Assembly (NCBI GenBank): GCA_021292105.1
Contig: CM037874.1
Location: forward strand, 40,402,404-40,466,403
DNA length: 64,000 bases
Source: Anadara kagoshimensis
Lineage: Eukaryota; Mollusca; Bivalvia; Arcoida; Arcidae
Reading direction: 5' to 3'
Part shown: piece after piece, positions 1-9,957 of the stretch
Numbering within the stretch: position 1 is the first letter of the stretch
How the letters are laid out: each line of letters begins with the position of its first letter
Notes under the pieces: model-generated
The model's input: the letters and a program-made list of their open reading frames with translations, nothing else
The model's database searches: none
Told to the model about the DNA's origin: nothing
Translations under genes and position numbers: made by a program

Positions 1-2160
1 TTCTGCAAATCTGCAAAGTTATGAAAGGTTTGTGCATTGGTGTTAACCAATGTAATACTATATATTATGGTACAAATTTTTATACCTTTTCTGAACATTT
101 TCTGGTTATTCTTATCAGCCTGTAGCTCTATCAGAGGTTTGTGATTGGTCGTAAACTACCTGATGGTATTACTAAGAATACAGTTAACTTGGTTTTTTTC
201 AGTATATCACTAATACCAATACCTTTTCCTGCTTCCATCGGCACAATAAATCTTTAGAATAATGCCGTCTGATTCAATTTAATTTTTTCTGTACTCAATT
301 TTCTTTGCCTTGATATTATTCAGCTGTTGTTGTTTTGCTTTTTGAAACCCCATAATGCTCCTAAACATATTAAGACATGTACTTTAATATATGGTATGAC
401 ATTGGTTAACGGCATTGGGAAACCAAACAATGCACTTTGAAAATTGCCTGCAGAAACACAAACAAAGTATGGTTTTAGAAAATAGTGTTAGAGTAGAGTG
501 TTGATCAATATATTGACCTTCTATAAAGGATGAAACCAGACAAAAAAGATATAACATACCAATCCATGTCAAAATCTTAATTATAAAGTAAAAATCTTGA
601 AACTTTCAAATGAAGTTTAACACATGTACATCCACCAGGGAAATGACAACAAGTGATCCGGAAGGGTAACTGAGTACCACACACTTTTGAGAATTGAGAA
701 TGACAAGTACATGGAACCATATATTTATGGTAATTTCGGATACAGAGACAGACAAAACTGTTTACGGACTTTGACAAGTCAAGTCTTACACTATGCCTGC
801 ATTAACAATTCATTTGTAAGCAGTATCCATCATTGTATAAAAAGATAACACAGAACAGAAATGTTGCCTAAAAATTAGAACAGTTTATAAATTTGGGTCA
901 GAATAAAGCTTATCTGACTAGTTTTATATCAAATGAGTTGAGCAAGGAAGTACCGAGTAAGGAGTTAGTGGTTAGTGGAGGGTAGAGAATCCAAATACTA
1001 CATTCTTGAGTACAAGGCGATATACATCAAGTCTTTGTGCAACGTTAACCATAAATAGGCAGACTCAAGACTTGCTCTTTATGCCAAGTGAGCCGGATAA
1101 AATAACGAATAATGGTCAGATGCTTGTATTCTCTTGGTTTTGTTTCACAACTGAACAGTAATGTTTAAGTGAATACTAGAACGAATAAGAAACCAAACTT
1201 CCCAGGAGTCAATAAGATAAAAGTATCAGAGAAAAACATTACATTAGATGATAAGCAGAGCAACTGAAGAGTGATTTGGTCGCTCCCTACCTACAGTTAC
1301 TCCACGGTCACGAGGATAAGTGAAATCAATAATAATCAAAGCACCGAAGGTGCCCAGCGAACAGAATGCAAACATCATTTACAAGTTCAAAGCACCTATC
1401 ATCATGAAGGATGTTATAACTTCCGACTGAAATTTGTCTCATCTTATACGCTGCTACAAATTCCTAATATCTTTATTACAAAGTATGCATGTGCTAATCA
1501 TGTGCTAATAGACTCTGGTTCCCTCCACCATCCCGAGACGGACAGTCTTGATATAAGTTAGTAAGTTAGGGAACCTTGGCTTGAGTGGCACTCTGAGTAG
1601 AGCTATGACAGTTTTTAAGTCCAAGTCTAGATTGCTCTTTGGTTCATTATTTCTTATTTTACAATATCTATGCTTTCTTATTTGTTACTTTTAATAGAAA
1701 TATTTTGAAAGTAGGCTTACATTCTGTAACGCTAAAAACTTCGGAATCGAATGTTGCAAAACACATGCAATTTTCTTGCATCATGTACATCTGTATTTAT
1801 TTCCATCTTCTGTTGTCGCGATTCAAGTTTTATTCAGCTGTAAACGTCATTATTCTATTTGGAAATTGTTATAAGCATTCTACGGTTTGTGCAAAGTAAC
1901 TGTCTTTAGTCTATGTGGCACGTATTTTGTAATTTATTCAACATTTACACCATATTCCATGTTTTGGCTTTTGCACAGTAAATTTTGTTCAGCTGCAAAC
2001 TTTTAAATATATTTCTATTTTTATAAGACGGCAACTATCTCCTCAAAGAATCTGATGATACCAATGTAGCAAATGTTAACATGTCAAACATATGGAAGCT
2101 CGATCGGAAATTTGTTTTAGAAAACGCAATATACCGTTGTATATACACAGTTGTCTTATA
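1..2160. other. No gene recognised
   Basis: AT-rich sequence. The open frames are short and show no domain, biased composition or splice context I recognise. It contains the dispersed 49-bp repeat at 1251-1299 and a variant of the AATCAAAG hairpin motif at 1334-1353, both described separately. Intergenic or intronic DNA is the simplest reading. Confidence 0.5.
1251..1299 (+). repeat. Short dispersed repeat, second copy at 16620-16669
   Basis: About 49 bp beginning ATAAGCAGAGC and ending CCTACAGTT recurs at 16620-16669 in the same orientation with a few substitutions (core GTGATTTGGTCGCTCC versus GTGATATTGGTCGCTCC). Similarity stops on both sides. It is probably the end or core of a small interspersed element; I cannot name the family. 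Confidence 0.5.
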
Positions 2161-2161
2161 A

Positions 2162-2504
2162 AACAAGAGGCTCCCGGGAGCCTCAATTGCTCACTTGGCA
2201 CCCAGCGCACGATGAGCAGGAAAATTGACTCTGCATACCATATGATTCATGTAAAACAAAAGATCCTTGAATTTTAAGCAAGTTGAAAATTTGGTGGGAA
2301 AAGGGGGGGCACCTTGAAATAAAACGTTCGCTCCGAAAAATCGCCATTCATCTCGTTATACCACGTATTCTCGTGTAATAGAACACATTTCATTGAAATA
2401 CGATCAACTTAAAAATTTGGAGGTAAGTAAAATGGCTGCTATCTTGAAAATGATAATGCAAAAAAGTCACCACTGGCATTCAGGTCGGCATATCACTGTC
2501 ATGT
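2162..2504 (+). mobile_element. HINE-like element, 5' part (split by insertion)
   Basis: Begins AACAAGAGGCTCCCGGGAGC, the hairpin-forming 5' end typical of this molluscan family, followed by GCTCAC. The body runs to 2504, where the 7.15-kb insertion starts. The missing 3' part resumes at 9659 and ends in the GTGAG terminus near 9950. Assignment to Helentron-associated (HINE) non-autonomous elements is inference from structure: 5' hairpin, central repeats and 3' hairpin. Confidence 0.55.
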
Positions 2505-2550
2505 GCTATTTTTGAATTATATTATTTCATAAAAATTCAAAACTTTTGTT
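2505..2550 (+). repeat. Left terminal repeat of the 7.15-kb insertion
   Basis: Matches 9594-9640 in direct orientation, apart from one 5-bp gap and a few substitutions. Unlike the right copy, it diverges after AATTCAAAA and does not close into a palindrome. Confidence 0.55.
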
Positions 2551-3318
2551 CTTACATTTCTATTGAAATAATTGATTTTTTGTATTTATTTTACTCAATT
2601 TTATTTTTGTCTTAATCATTTGATTTACTAAAAGTAATATTTTATTCTTATATTGCAATATTTTTATTAATTTGATAAGCTGTTTATTTAATAAGTCACA
2701 GAGTGACACGTTTCATTTAAGTCTCTTATTCTTCACGCCATATGTTTTCTAGGCATTTTCTTTGTTTTTCGGGAAATTGTTATAACACCCGAAGGATAAT
2801 CTCGGCTCTCTAAAAAGGAAGTCAATTACACTTTTATCGACTTGATTAATTAACTTCCTTATTATTTCTCATGACAACCCTCCCGGATAATACCTAGCGA
2901 CATTGTTTAAGTCGCACAAATTCATTGGTTATTTAGATTTTTCCTTTATTTTTATTGGTTCAAAAGTTATATTCGAATTTTATGTTAACAGAAGTTTAGC
3001 ACTGCTTCAGCAGTCTAGTCGGAGCCCGGCTTAGTGACTGGTGTTTTATTTTATAACAGAAACCCGTTTATTTCGAATATCTCTTTAAGATTATTTTACA
3101 TTTTGGACATTTACGGAATGACCGTAATTTTTGTAATCAGCGTTGTTATATATATATTTAATGTTGAAAAAGATTTACAATATAAGAAAGTGAACTTTAT
3201 GCTGGACTTATAGTTTTATTTCATTACAACAGCGAGCCTACCAAGCTAATTCCCCCACAACGACAAAGGCATAGACCACATTCAACAAAAGACTATAAGC
3301 TTTAATTTAAATTTACTG

Positions 3319-3615
3319 GTGGAGAAAAGGGAGAAATTTGAAATTCTTATAATTTCTAATTCCATTACAAGATTCGGTACCTCGAATATGCAGTTCAAAA
3401 CAGATCCAGTATGTATAAAATGTGGAAACATTCACAACACAACCAGATGTCCAGCAGAAAAAAGGAGATGTTACAAGTGTACAGACTATGGACATTATGG
3501 AAAAGTTTGAAATACCAAGAAAGCAACTGAAACCCAGATGAAATCAGAAAAGAGAAAAGCTAGAGACCAGGAACGTCTCAAGGAATTAAGGAATTCATCA
3601 TTAGGAAAAGTTTAA
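3319..3615 (+). pseudogene. Gag-like CCHC zinc-knuckle remnant
   Basis: The frame from about 3319 shows a first knuckle C-x2-C-x3-H-x4-C (CIKC..H..C, slightly short) and, ten residues on, CYKC-x4-H-x4. At exactly the position of the last zinc-binding cysteine there is a TGA stop (3508-3510), so TGA replaces an expected TGT/TGC. The same frame stays open after the stop to 3613-3615 with a Lys/Glu/Arg-rich tail. Tandem knuckles of this kind are typical of the nucleocapsid part of Gag in Ty3/Gypsy elements and of some LINE ORF1 proteins. No protease or RT follows in sense, so the parent class is uncertain. Confidence 0.55.
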
Positions 3616-4295
3616 CAACGGAGTTACCGTTCGTCACAGCAACTGCTACTGAGCTAAGTGCAATTGTTAGAGATTTTTATTCACATAATTACAATGAAAT
3701 TAATAAGCTTAAACAAACTGTTTCGGACTTGCACACAAAAATTAAGAAAGTTGAAGAGGACAAGGACTATTTGGCGGACAAACTACACGGAACTCGCGAC
3801 GAAAATTTTGACCTAAAATGTAAAATAGAAAAGCTAAATGAAGAAAATATCAAAATCAATAAACAGCAAATCTTTAAGGACTTCGACATACGCGATCTAA
3901 AAGTGGAAATTCAAAATTTAAAGGACAATCTTTAACTTGCGGACCAGTTATGTGTAATGTTAAAGGATGAAGTATCTTTCAAAAGTATCAAGTTATGTGA
4001 GCTCACAGAACAACATGAATCTCTAACAATAGAAGCTAAAAGAAATCGTGCTTTGTTAGAATACCCTCCATACGTGGACGATTTATACGACAGAATCAGT
4101 GAGCTACAAAAAGAACTTCAAGAAAAAGACGCGCATATCCTACAGTTGCAAAGTAAACATTTCCTAAACATCGTGCATACAGGAGGACCTTACACCCGAT
4201 TCTCAATAAACAATTGCGAGGAAAAAGAGGACGACCATACAGCCATAGAGGACACAGACAAGGAACCAACAAATAGACTGTTTCAGTTTAAATGA
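3603..4295 (+). pseudogene. Coiled-coil protein remnant, unknown function
   Basis: One frame is open from about 3603 to the TAA at 4293-4295 apart from a single TAA at 3933-3935, giving about 230 codons. It is rich in Lys, Glu, Leu, Asp and Asn with heptad-like leucine/isoleucine spacing (for example KKVEEDKDYLADKL and ISELQKELQEKDAHILQLQ), so a long parallel coiled coil is likely. The C-terminal 40 residues are acidic. It lies directly downstream of the zinc-knuckle remnant in another frame and was probably part of the same element. I do not recognise the family. A genuine split host exon pair is possible but unsupported. Confidence 0.4.
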
Positions 4296-5165
4296 CTTTT
4301 TGTTTTATTTCGGACTTTTCACATTATTATTTTTATCTTCAAACTTGACTACCTATATTTTTAACGCTGTGTATATGATGAACCTTTACCTAATTGAGAT
4401 TGAGTTTTAACAATATTTTATTTTATGTATTCAGCACCATTTGAATTGCGAGAACTTATTAGTAATGCGTTCTCTTGTTGTATTATTTGATAATGAAAGA
4501 CTAACGGAGGCGAAAGACATATACACATAGTCATGTCCTTAGAGTCATTTTGCCAAATTTTAGACATAAAATGAGATATATTTGATATTTGTTGTTCGGT
4601 AAATTACACAGTGGTGCCTTTTCATTTTACTTTTTGACAAATTTTACCGAAAATACAAATCCTGATGTTTTAATTTCTTGGAACTTGAAGGTTGTTGTAC
4701 ATATATCTAAAGTGTATTTTTTATTGTCTACATATATATTTTTCAAGCAACATTTGAAAACGAAAACTTATTAGTAATGTATTCCTGTGTTGTGCAAGTC
4801 GGCAAGAAAGACAAACAGAGTCAATATGCTGTATTTGCAAGAGGAATGTAAATTCGGACAATCATAATCACAGTGTATGAACGGAACTGTACGCAAAAAG
4901 GTAGCTACTGTTCGGCGAAGCGAGAGACAATGAGGTCAACGAGTAAATTGTTTCTTATTTTCTTGTTGCGTAAATAGCAACTCGAAATCAAATACGGTAA
5001 ATAAGCAGTTGTTCTCTATCTTCTTCTTGGGCGTATTTGTATGTTTTAGAATCTCAAAATAAATTAAACAGTCATGAACACATATTTGAGCAACGCTGGA
5101 CCTATCTAAAATGTAGATTTATGCTCATTTAATCGAAAATATACGAAAATTTTAAAATACATGTT
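4296..5165. other. No gene; contains one arm of a 58-bp inverted repeat
   Basis: AT-rich sequence with no convincing frame. The arm at 4868-4925 is nearly identical in reverse complement to 9341-9398. Confidence 0.45.
4868..4925 (+). repeat. 58-bp inverted repeat, left arm
   Basis: Contains GTATGAACGGAACTGTACGC and GGTAGCTACTGTTCG. The reverse complement at 9341-9398 differs at about one base. The arms bracket 4.5 kb holding a HINE, a SINE and LINE sequence. They could be ends of a nested DNA transposon or two copies of a small repeat. Confidence 0.6.
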
Positions 5166-6590
5166 AACCAGAGGCTCAGTGTGGCTGAGCCTGTATCGCT
5201 CACCTGACTAAAATGCTTTTAAAGCAAATTTGTATTCCAGTGATGAACAAATGCACTGTTTATATCAGACAGAATGGCTAAGGAAATCACTGTAGAACTA
5301 TATGTACCATTCAGTTTTTTCAATCTGATTAAAATCACATCTCTTACTTGCTCTTCCCATAGGGTCCAATGTGAAACAATGTTTTCCGCTGGCAGCCATG
5401 TTTTATGGCAGATCAGAAAAAATTTGGCAATCTATGTAAAGGACCTTCTATACATCATTCCTGTAAAGTTTGGTTCAATTTGCTTCAGTCATTTCTGAGG
5501 ACATAGTCAAAAATGCGTTTTTCCCATAGGGTCCAATGTTAAACTTTCTTCTGCGCTGACAGCCATGTTTTTTGACAGATCAGAAAAAGTTTGGCAATCT
5601 ATGTAAAGGACCTTCTATACATCATTCCTGTAAAGTTTGGTTCAATTTGCTTCACTAGCTTCAGAGGAGATAGCATATATATGCTTTTCCCATAGGGTCC
5701 AATGTGAAACTATGTTCTCCGCTGGCAGCCATGTTTTTGGAAGATCAGAAAAATTTTGGCAATTTAAGTAAAGGACCTTCTATACATCATTCCTGTGAAG
5801 TTTTGTTAAATTTGTTTCAGTCATTTCTGAGGACATAGTCAAAAATGCGTTTTTCCCATAGGGTCCAATGTTAAACTATCTTTTGCGCTGGCAGCCATGT
5901 TTTTTGGCCCATCAGAAAAATTTTGGCAATCTATGTAAAGGACCTTCTATACATCATTCCTGTAAAGTTTGGTTCAATTTGCTTCATTAGCTTCAGAGGA
6001 GATAGCATATATATGCTTTTCCCATAGGGTCCAATGTTAAACTATCTTCTGCGCTGGCGGCCATGTTTTTTGGCGGATCAGAAAAAATTTGGCAATCTAA
6101 GTAAAGAACCTTCTATACATCATTTCTGTAAAGTTTAGTTAAATTCCCTTCAGTCATTTCTGAGGAGATAGCCAAAAATTCGTTTTTCCCATAGGGTCCA
6201 ATGTTAAACTATCTTCTGCGCTGGTGGCCATGTTTTTTGACGGATCAGAAAAATTTTGGCAATGTAGCTAAAGGACCTTCTATACATCATTCCTGTAAAG
6301 TTTGGTTAAATTTGCTTCATTCATTTCTGAGGAAATAGTCAAAAATGCATTTTCCCATAGGGTCCAATGTTAAACTATCTTCTGCGCTGGCAGCCATGTT
6401 TTTGGCGGATCAAAAAAATTTCGGCAATCTAAGTAAAGGACCTTTCATACATCATTCCTGTAAAGTTTGGTTAAAATTGCTCTAGTGGTGTCAGAGGAGA
6501 TAGTCAAAATGTACAAAGTTTACGGACGGACGACGACGGACGCCAAGTGATGGCAAAAGCTCACATGGCCTTTGGCCAGGTGAGCTAAAA
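5166..6590 (+). mobile_element. HINE-like element with seven ~166-bp internal repeats
   Basis: The 5' end carries AGAGGCTCAG..CTGAGCC then GCTCACCTGAC. The 3' end is a GACGGACGACGACGG-rich stretch, then the hairpin AGCTCAC..GGCC..GGCC..GTGAGCT followed by AAAAA. Between them lies a tandem array. The hairpin close to a CTAA-type terminus and the array fit non-autonomous Helentron/Helitron relatives. The family assignment is inferred; the ends and array are seen directly. Confidence 0.65.
5345..6500 (+). repeat. Tandem array, period ~166 bp, seven copies
   Basis: The marker CCCATAGGGTCCAATGT recurs near 5355, 5522, 5689, 5854, 6021, 6188 and 6353, that is at spacings of 165-167 bp. Each unit also has GCAGCCATGTTTT, GATCAGAAAAA and GGACCTTCTATACATCATT. 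Copies differ by a few substitutions and small indels. Confidence 0.9.
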
Positions 6591-6928
6591 ACAAACCTTT
6601 TTTCAATCAGTCTATATAGTTACAAAATCTACTTTGGCACAGAAACATTCAAAATATTGATTCAAACGACATGACTGACAAGATGTTACTGTACCGGTAG
6701 TTTATATTTTGTCCGTATAGGTAGTGAGTTTCTAGTAACAGAAACACTGTACCGGTAGTTTTTATTGTGATACTTTAACTTCAGTCTCTCTAGGATACTG
6801 GGAAAATTTCTCTTTTTCCAGTCAGAGATTTTTAGTACTTTTATGCTTTTTATGTTACCATATGATTTTATCTAATTAGTTGTATAAGTATTATGGTAAT
6901 ACAGCCACCACTTCCTTTTAAACACAAC
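6591..6928. other. No gene recognised
   Basis: AT-rich spacer with two TGTACCGGTAGTTT boxes (near 6690 and 6749). Related ACCGGTACAG boxes occur at about 8930-8975, in the other orientation. Confidence 0.4.
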
Positions 6929-7270
6929 CCCTGTGGTAGCTTAGTAGGTAGAGTGCTCGCTCTGTAAGTGGGAGGTCGTTGCTTCAAACCCCGACCAGGT
7001 CTGACCCAAGACTTGGAAGTGGGAAGTGACTGTTTTTTCGCCAAGCACGCGGCATTACGAAATGAAAGTCACGGTTCTTGCGGATGGAAACTTAAAATAA
7101 ACGAGGCCCCGTGTCATGGTAGGCTTTGCGCGATACAAAACCCTGCTGTAAATTGCCATCAATGCAACGCACAGACAAGATTTATGCACCTTCACCTATA
7201 GCTGGCGATTGCTTGATAAGTGAAATATTCATGACTGGGACGTATAACACATTTACTCAACTCAACTCCT
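6929..7270 (+). mobile_element. tRNA-derived SINE (RUDI/BivaMD-like)
   Basis: The head CCTGTGGTAGCTTAGTAGGTAG.. resembles a tRNA A box, with a degenerate B box (GCTTCAAACCCC) about 50 bp on. The conserved body follows: GACCAAGACTTG, CGCCAAGCACGCGGCATT, GAAAGTCACG, CCCCGTGTCA and a 3' GGGACGTATAACAC tail. The same order occurs at 15480-15797, 18669-19013 and 59795-60065. Central-domain SINEs of this type are known across bivalves. It would be transcribed by RNA polymerase III and moved by LINE enzymes. Confidence 0.8.
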
Positions 7271-7499
7271 CTTAAACTTGTGATATTGCTTTGGCCAAAA
7301 AAATTTTTGTCGTAAAATAAAATACTTTCATTTACACAGATGGTTTCTTACCATTGTTGTTACTGCAAATAGTCTACATACATTTTTATTTTTTACGACA
7401 TTGAGCTTGAACTTAAGTTTAAAACTACTCGCACCTTAAAGCCGCACTGAATGTGCGCTAGTACAATGAAAACCATAAACTTAACTTAATGTTCTCTGC

Positions 7500-8630
7500 A
7501 CCAGAACGTACATAAGGCCTCAACGCTATCCTTCCATTTTTGTCTGTCCTTCGTTGTTGCTTTGGCCATCTACTCCATCCAGCAACGTTTCTTTCCTTTT
7601 TCGTTGTTCTCCTCCATGGACTTGGGTCTTCCTTTTTTCCCTGTGGCTGCCACCCTAGTGTTGTCTTTCAGTCATTTGTTCCCTCTTTCCTTAGTATGTG
7701 TCCGAATCATTTCCACTTTCTTCTCCTGATCTCACAGCTTATGTTGTTAAGTCTAGCTGTTTTCAATATTTTTTTCATTGGGTATTTTCTGTTGCCATCT
7801 TATTCGTAGTATCCTTCTGAGGCAATATGTTTGGAAGCCGTTTGTAAGAGGTGTTCATCTTTCTTCGTTCTTTTCCACGTTTTACTTTCATAAAACAATA
7901 CTGGTCCTACTAAAGTCTTAAATATGTGCATCTTTGTATTTTTTCCAATATTTTTGGTGTTCCAAATCCTTCTAAGTCTATTTCTTTGAATTTAATTTAA
8001 GCCCTATCCTTGATGCCTCTTCAGTCATTTTCCTAGTCTTATCATTCAGGTCTTAAAATTTAGAGGATAAAAGTGCTATATCTTTCGCAAACACAAGACC
8101 TAACAATAATGTTGTAAAGTCACTTATTTCTCTTCTCACTCCATTTGTTGTTTTCTTTATCATAATCTATAACTATTAGAAAGAAACCCTGACATTACAC
8201 ATCCCTGTTTTACACCACTTTTAATAGCGAACCGCTCTGATGTTTCGTTTTCTTCAATGACAGCACATTCGAATCACTCATACATCCCTCTTATAGCATT
8301 AATGATTTTGGTTGGAATCCCATAGCTCTTCGTTGTCGTTCAAAGGCTCTTCCTGTGCACCGAGTCGAATGCCTTTTCAAAGTCCACAAATTATGTGTAT
8401 ATTGGAGTTCTGAAATCATTTGCTTGTTCCAGTATCTTTCTCAGGATGCTCTGTTGTTACTTTCCCTGGTCTAAATCCTGCATGTTCCTTCCTGAGTCTC
8501 TTGTCCACTCCTGTCTTAATCCTTGCAATGACCATACAGCTAAATTCCTTGCTAATGACTGGTAGTAAACACACTAGCAAATCTCACGCACATAGATTAA
8601 TTCTCAGAGGGTAATAATCTTGTTCTCGTC
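7500..8630 (-). pseudogene. Degenerate non-LTR retrotransposon reverse transcriptase
   Basis: On the minus strand the conceptual product runs, with several stops and shifts, through LRKEHAGFRPG (about 8490), FVDFEKAFDSVHR (about 8345-8390), a KSGVKQGCVMS palm motif (about 8200), an FAKDIALLSS box where FADD is expected (about 8075; the second catalytic Asp position is damaged), then LRRILRIRW and a WRR-containing tail near 7620. This order is that of RTE/Ingi-type LINE reverse transcriptases and their C-terminal region. No endonuclease domain is visible. It is inactive and lies antisense to the host insertion. Confidence 0.75.
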
Positions 8631-9593
8631 GCGAATCGTAGCTTACGTTTAATAATATTTCTATATTATAGCTATCACCCCCTCAATTCTTGCAATATGG
8701 AAATTTGAGTAATAAATTGCCAAAAACATGCTACAGTATACGATATATTTTAATGCAATTGCAAAATGTACTATAATTAAGGAGCTATTGGTCTTTAATA
8801 TTGTCCATAGCATATTTTGCTTCAGTAGAAAAGCATGATTTATAATTTATAATTGAATTACAAAAATTTCTAGTATCAAACTGAAAATTTCATCTAACTC
8901 GCATGGATGGCGTGGAAGAGAAAAGTAGCTACCGGTACAGAAACAATACAGATGTTGAAAACTACCGGTACAGTTCTAACTTTCGACCACGGAAGGAAAA
9001 CTTGCTTTTTCAGTGTAAAAACGAGTTTTGTAACATTCTGTACATGCGTTAGGGAATCTAAGAATATTTTTCTACATATAGGTACTGATAATGGAACATA
9101 CAATGTGAAATAATATGTATTTTACATCATTTAACTAGAAGTTAGAAGTGCACGGCTCGACGTTTGATGATGTTCATCATCATATTTATTATATAAGTTG
9201 ACATTTTTCTAAAAGCATATGGCTACCACTAAAGCTTTATATAGTGAAGATGGATTAAATAAAAGGGATAAACTAAATCCATTAAAATTGAACTAGAAAG
9301 ATAGACAATCAACAACCTCGTGCCTCCCGATACACCTTCTTCTCGCTTCGACGAACAGTAGCTACCTTTTTGCGTACAGTTCCGTTCATACACTGTGATA
9401 ATTACTCAGTTCATTGTGTGCTTCATCTACATTCAATGTTATATAAATATCGGGTTGAATTTTAAAGTTTTCTCCTATTATATATAAATTATACACATTT
9501 TATATCCTCTTTGTGCACATGTTCAATAACGTAAAGGAATAATATATGTATGTTCTTCTTCGGAAAGAAAATTACCTGGAGAAGGGAGGAATT
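8631..9593. other. No gene recognised
   Basis: AT-rich sequence with ACCGGTAC boxes at about 8930-8975 and the right arm of the 58-bp inverted repeat. It ends in a purine-rich GAGAAGGGAGGAATT immediately before the terminal repeat at 9594. Confidence 0.4.
9341..9398 (-). repeat. 58-bp inverted repeat, right arm
   Basis: Reverse complement of 4868-4925 with about one mismatch (GTCG versus GGCG). Confidence 0.6.
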
Positions 9594-9658
9594 GTCATGT
9601 GCTACTTTTGAATTATATTAGAGTATTTCATATAAATTCAAAAGTAGCACATGACATC
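9594..9658. repeat. 65-bp palindrome, right end of the 7.15-kb insertion
   Basis: TGTCATGTGCTACTTTTGAA and its near-perfect reverse complement flank a short AT core, so the strand can fold into a hairpin of about 22 bp. Related palindromes lie at 22195-22250 and 22258-22316, and a half copy at 2505-2550. Confidence 0.75.
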
Positions 9659-9957
9659 ACTATCACCTTTAAATCACCTCTTTTGTTCACTTTTGAGCAA
9701 TAGGTAGATCTAATGGAAAATTTAGCAAAATCTTCATTTTGACCCCTATGTTAAATTTTTAGTAACGGCGACCATGTTTTTTGTCGGATCGCTCCGAAAC
9801 GAGGAATATTTGTGGCCAACATGATACCGTGTTTCAAGCAAATCCATTCAGCGGTTTTAGAGGAGAAGATGTTTAATAGAAAAAAAACTTACAGACAACG
9901 AACGCAAAACCATGACAAAAGCTCACGGGGTGGCCTATGACCAGGTGAGTTAATAAT
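9659..9957 (+). mobile_element. HINE-like element, 3' part
   Basis: Continues the element begun at 2162. It has a GCGACCATGTTTTTTG unit related to the 5166-6590 array, a GAGGAGAAGAT stretch, an ACAGACAACGAACGC region and the terminal hairpin CTCACGGGGTGGCC..CCAGGTGAG. Confidence 0.6.

Larger units (their letters stand above)
2505..9658. mobile_element. 7.15-kb insertion with terminal repeats inside a HINE
   Basis: Left end TGTCATGTGCTATTTTTGAA and right-end block TGTCATGTGCTACTTTTGAA match as direct repeats for about 45 bp. The right block also closes into a palindrome ending GCACATGACA. With TG..CA ends, the flanks are TCAC on the left and TCAC on the right, a 4-bp target duplication. A purine-rich GAAGGGAGGAATT lies just before the right block, as a polypurine tract would. 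The contents include a CCHC (gag-like) remnant and a coiled-coil remnant near the left end, then nested HINE, SINE and LINE sequence. A decayed LTR-type element with later insertions fits best; a foldback element or two independent hairpin insertions are alternatives. Confidence 0.45.

Noticed and set aside
384..2277. Several 60-96-codon frames on both strands
   Set aside because: Lengths expected by chance in AT-rich DNA; no domain, codon bias or splice support.
3508..3510. TGA recoding as selenocysteine or cysteine in the zinc knuckle
   Set aside because: No SECIS-like element identified, and the downstream frame ends after 35 codons in a clearly decayed element; a nonsense mutation is simpler.
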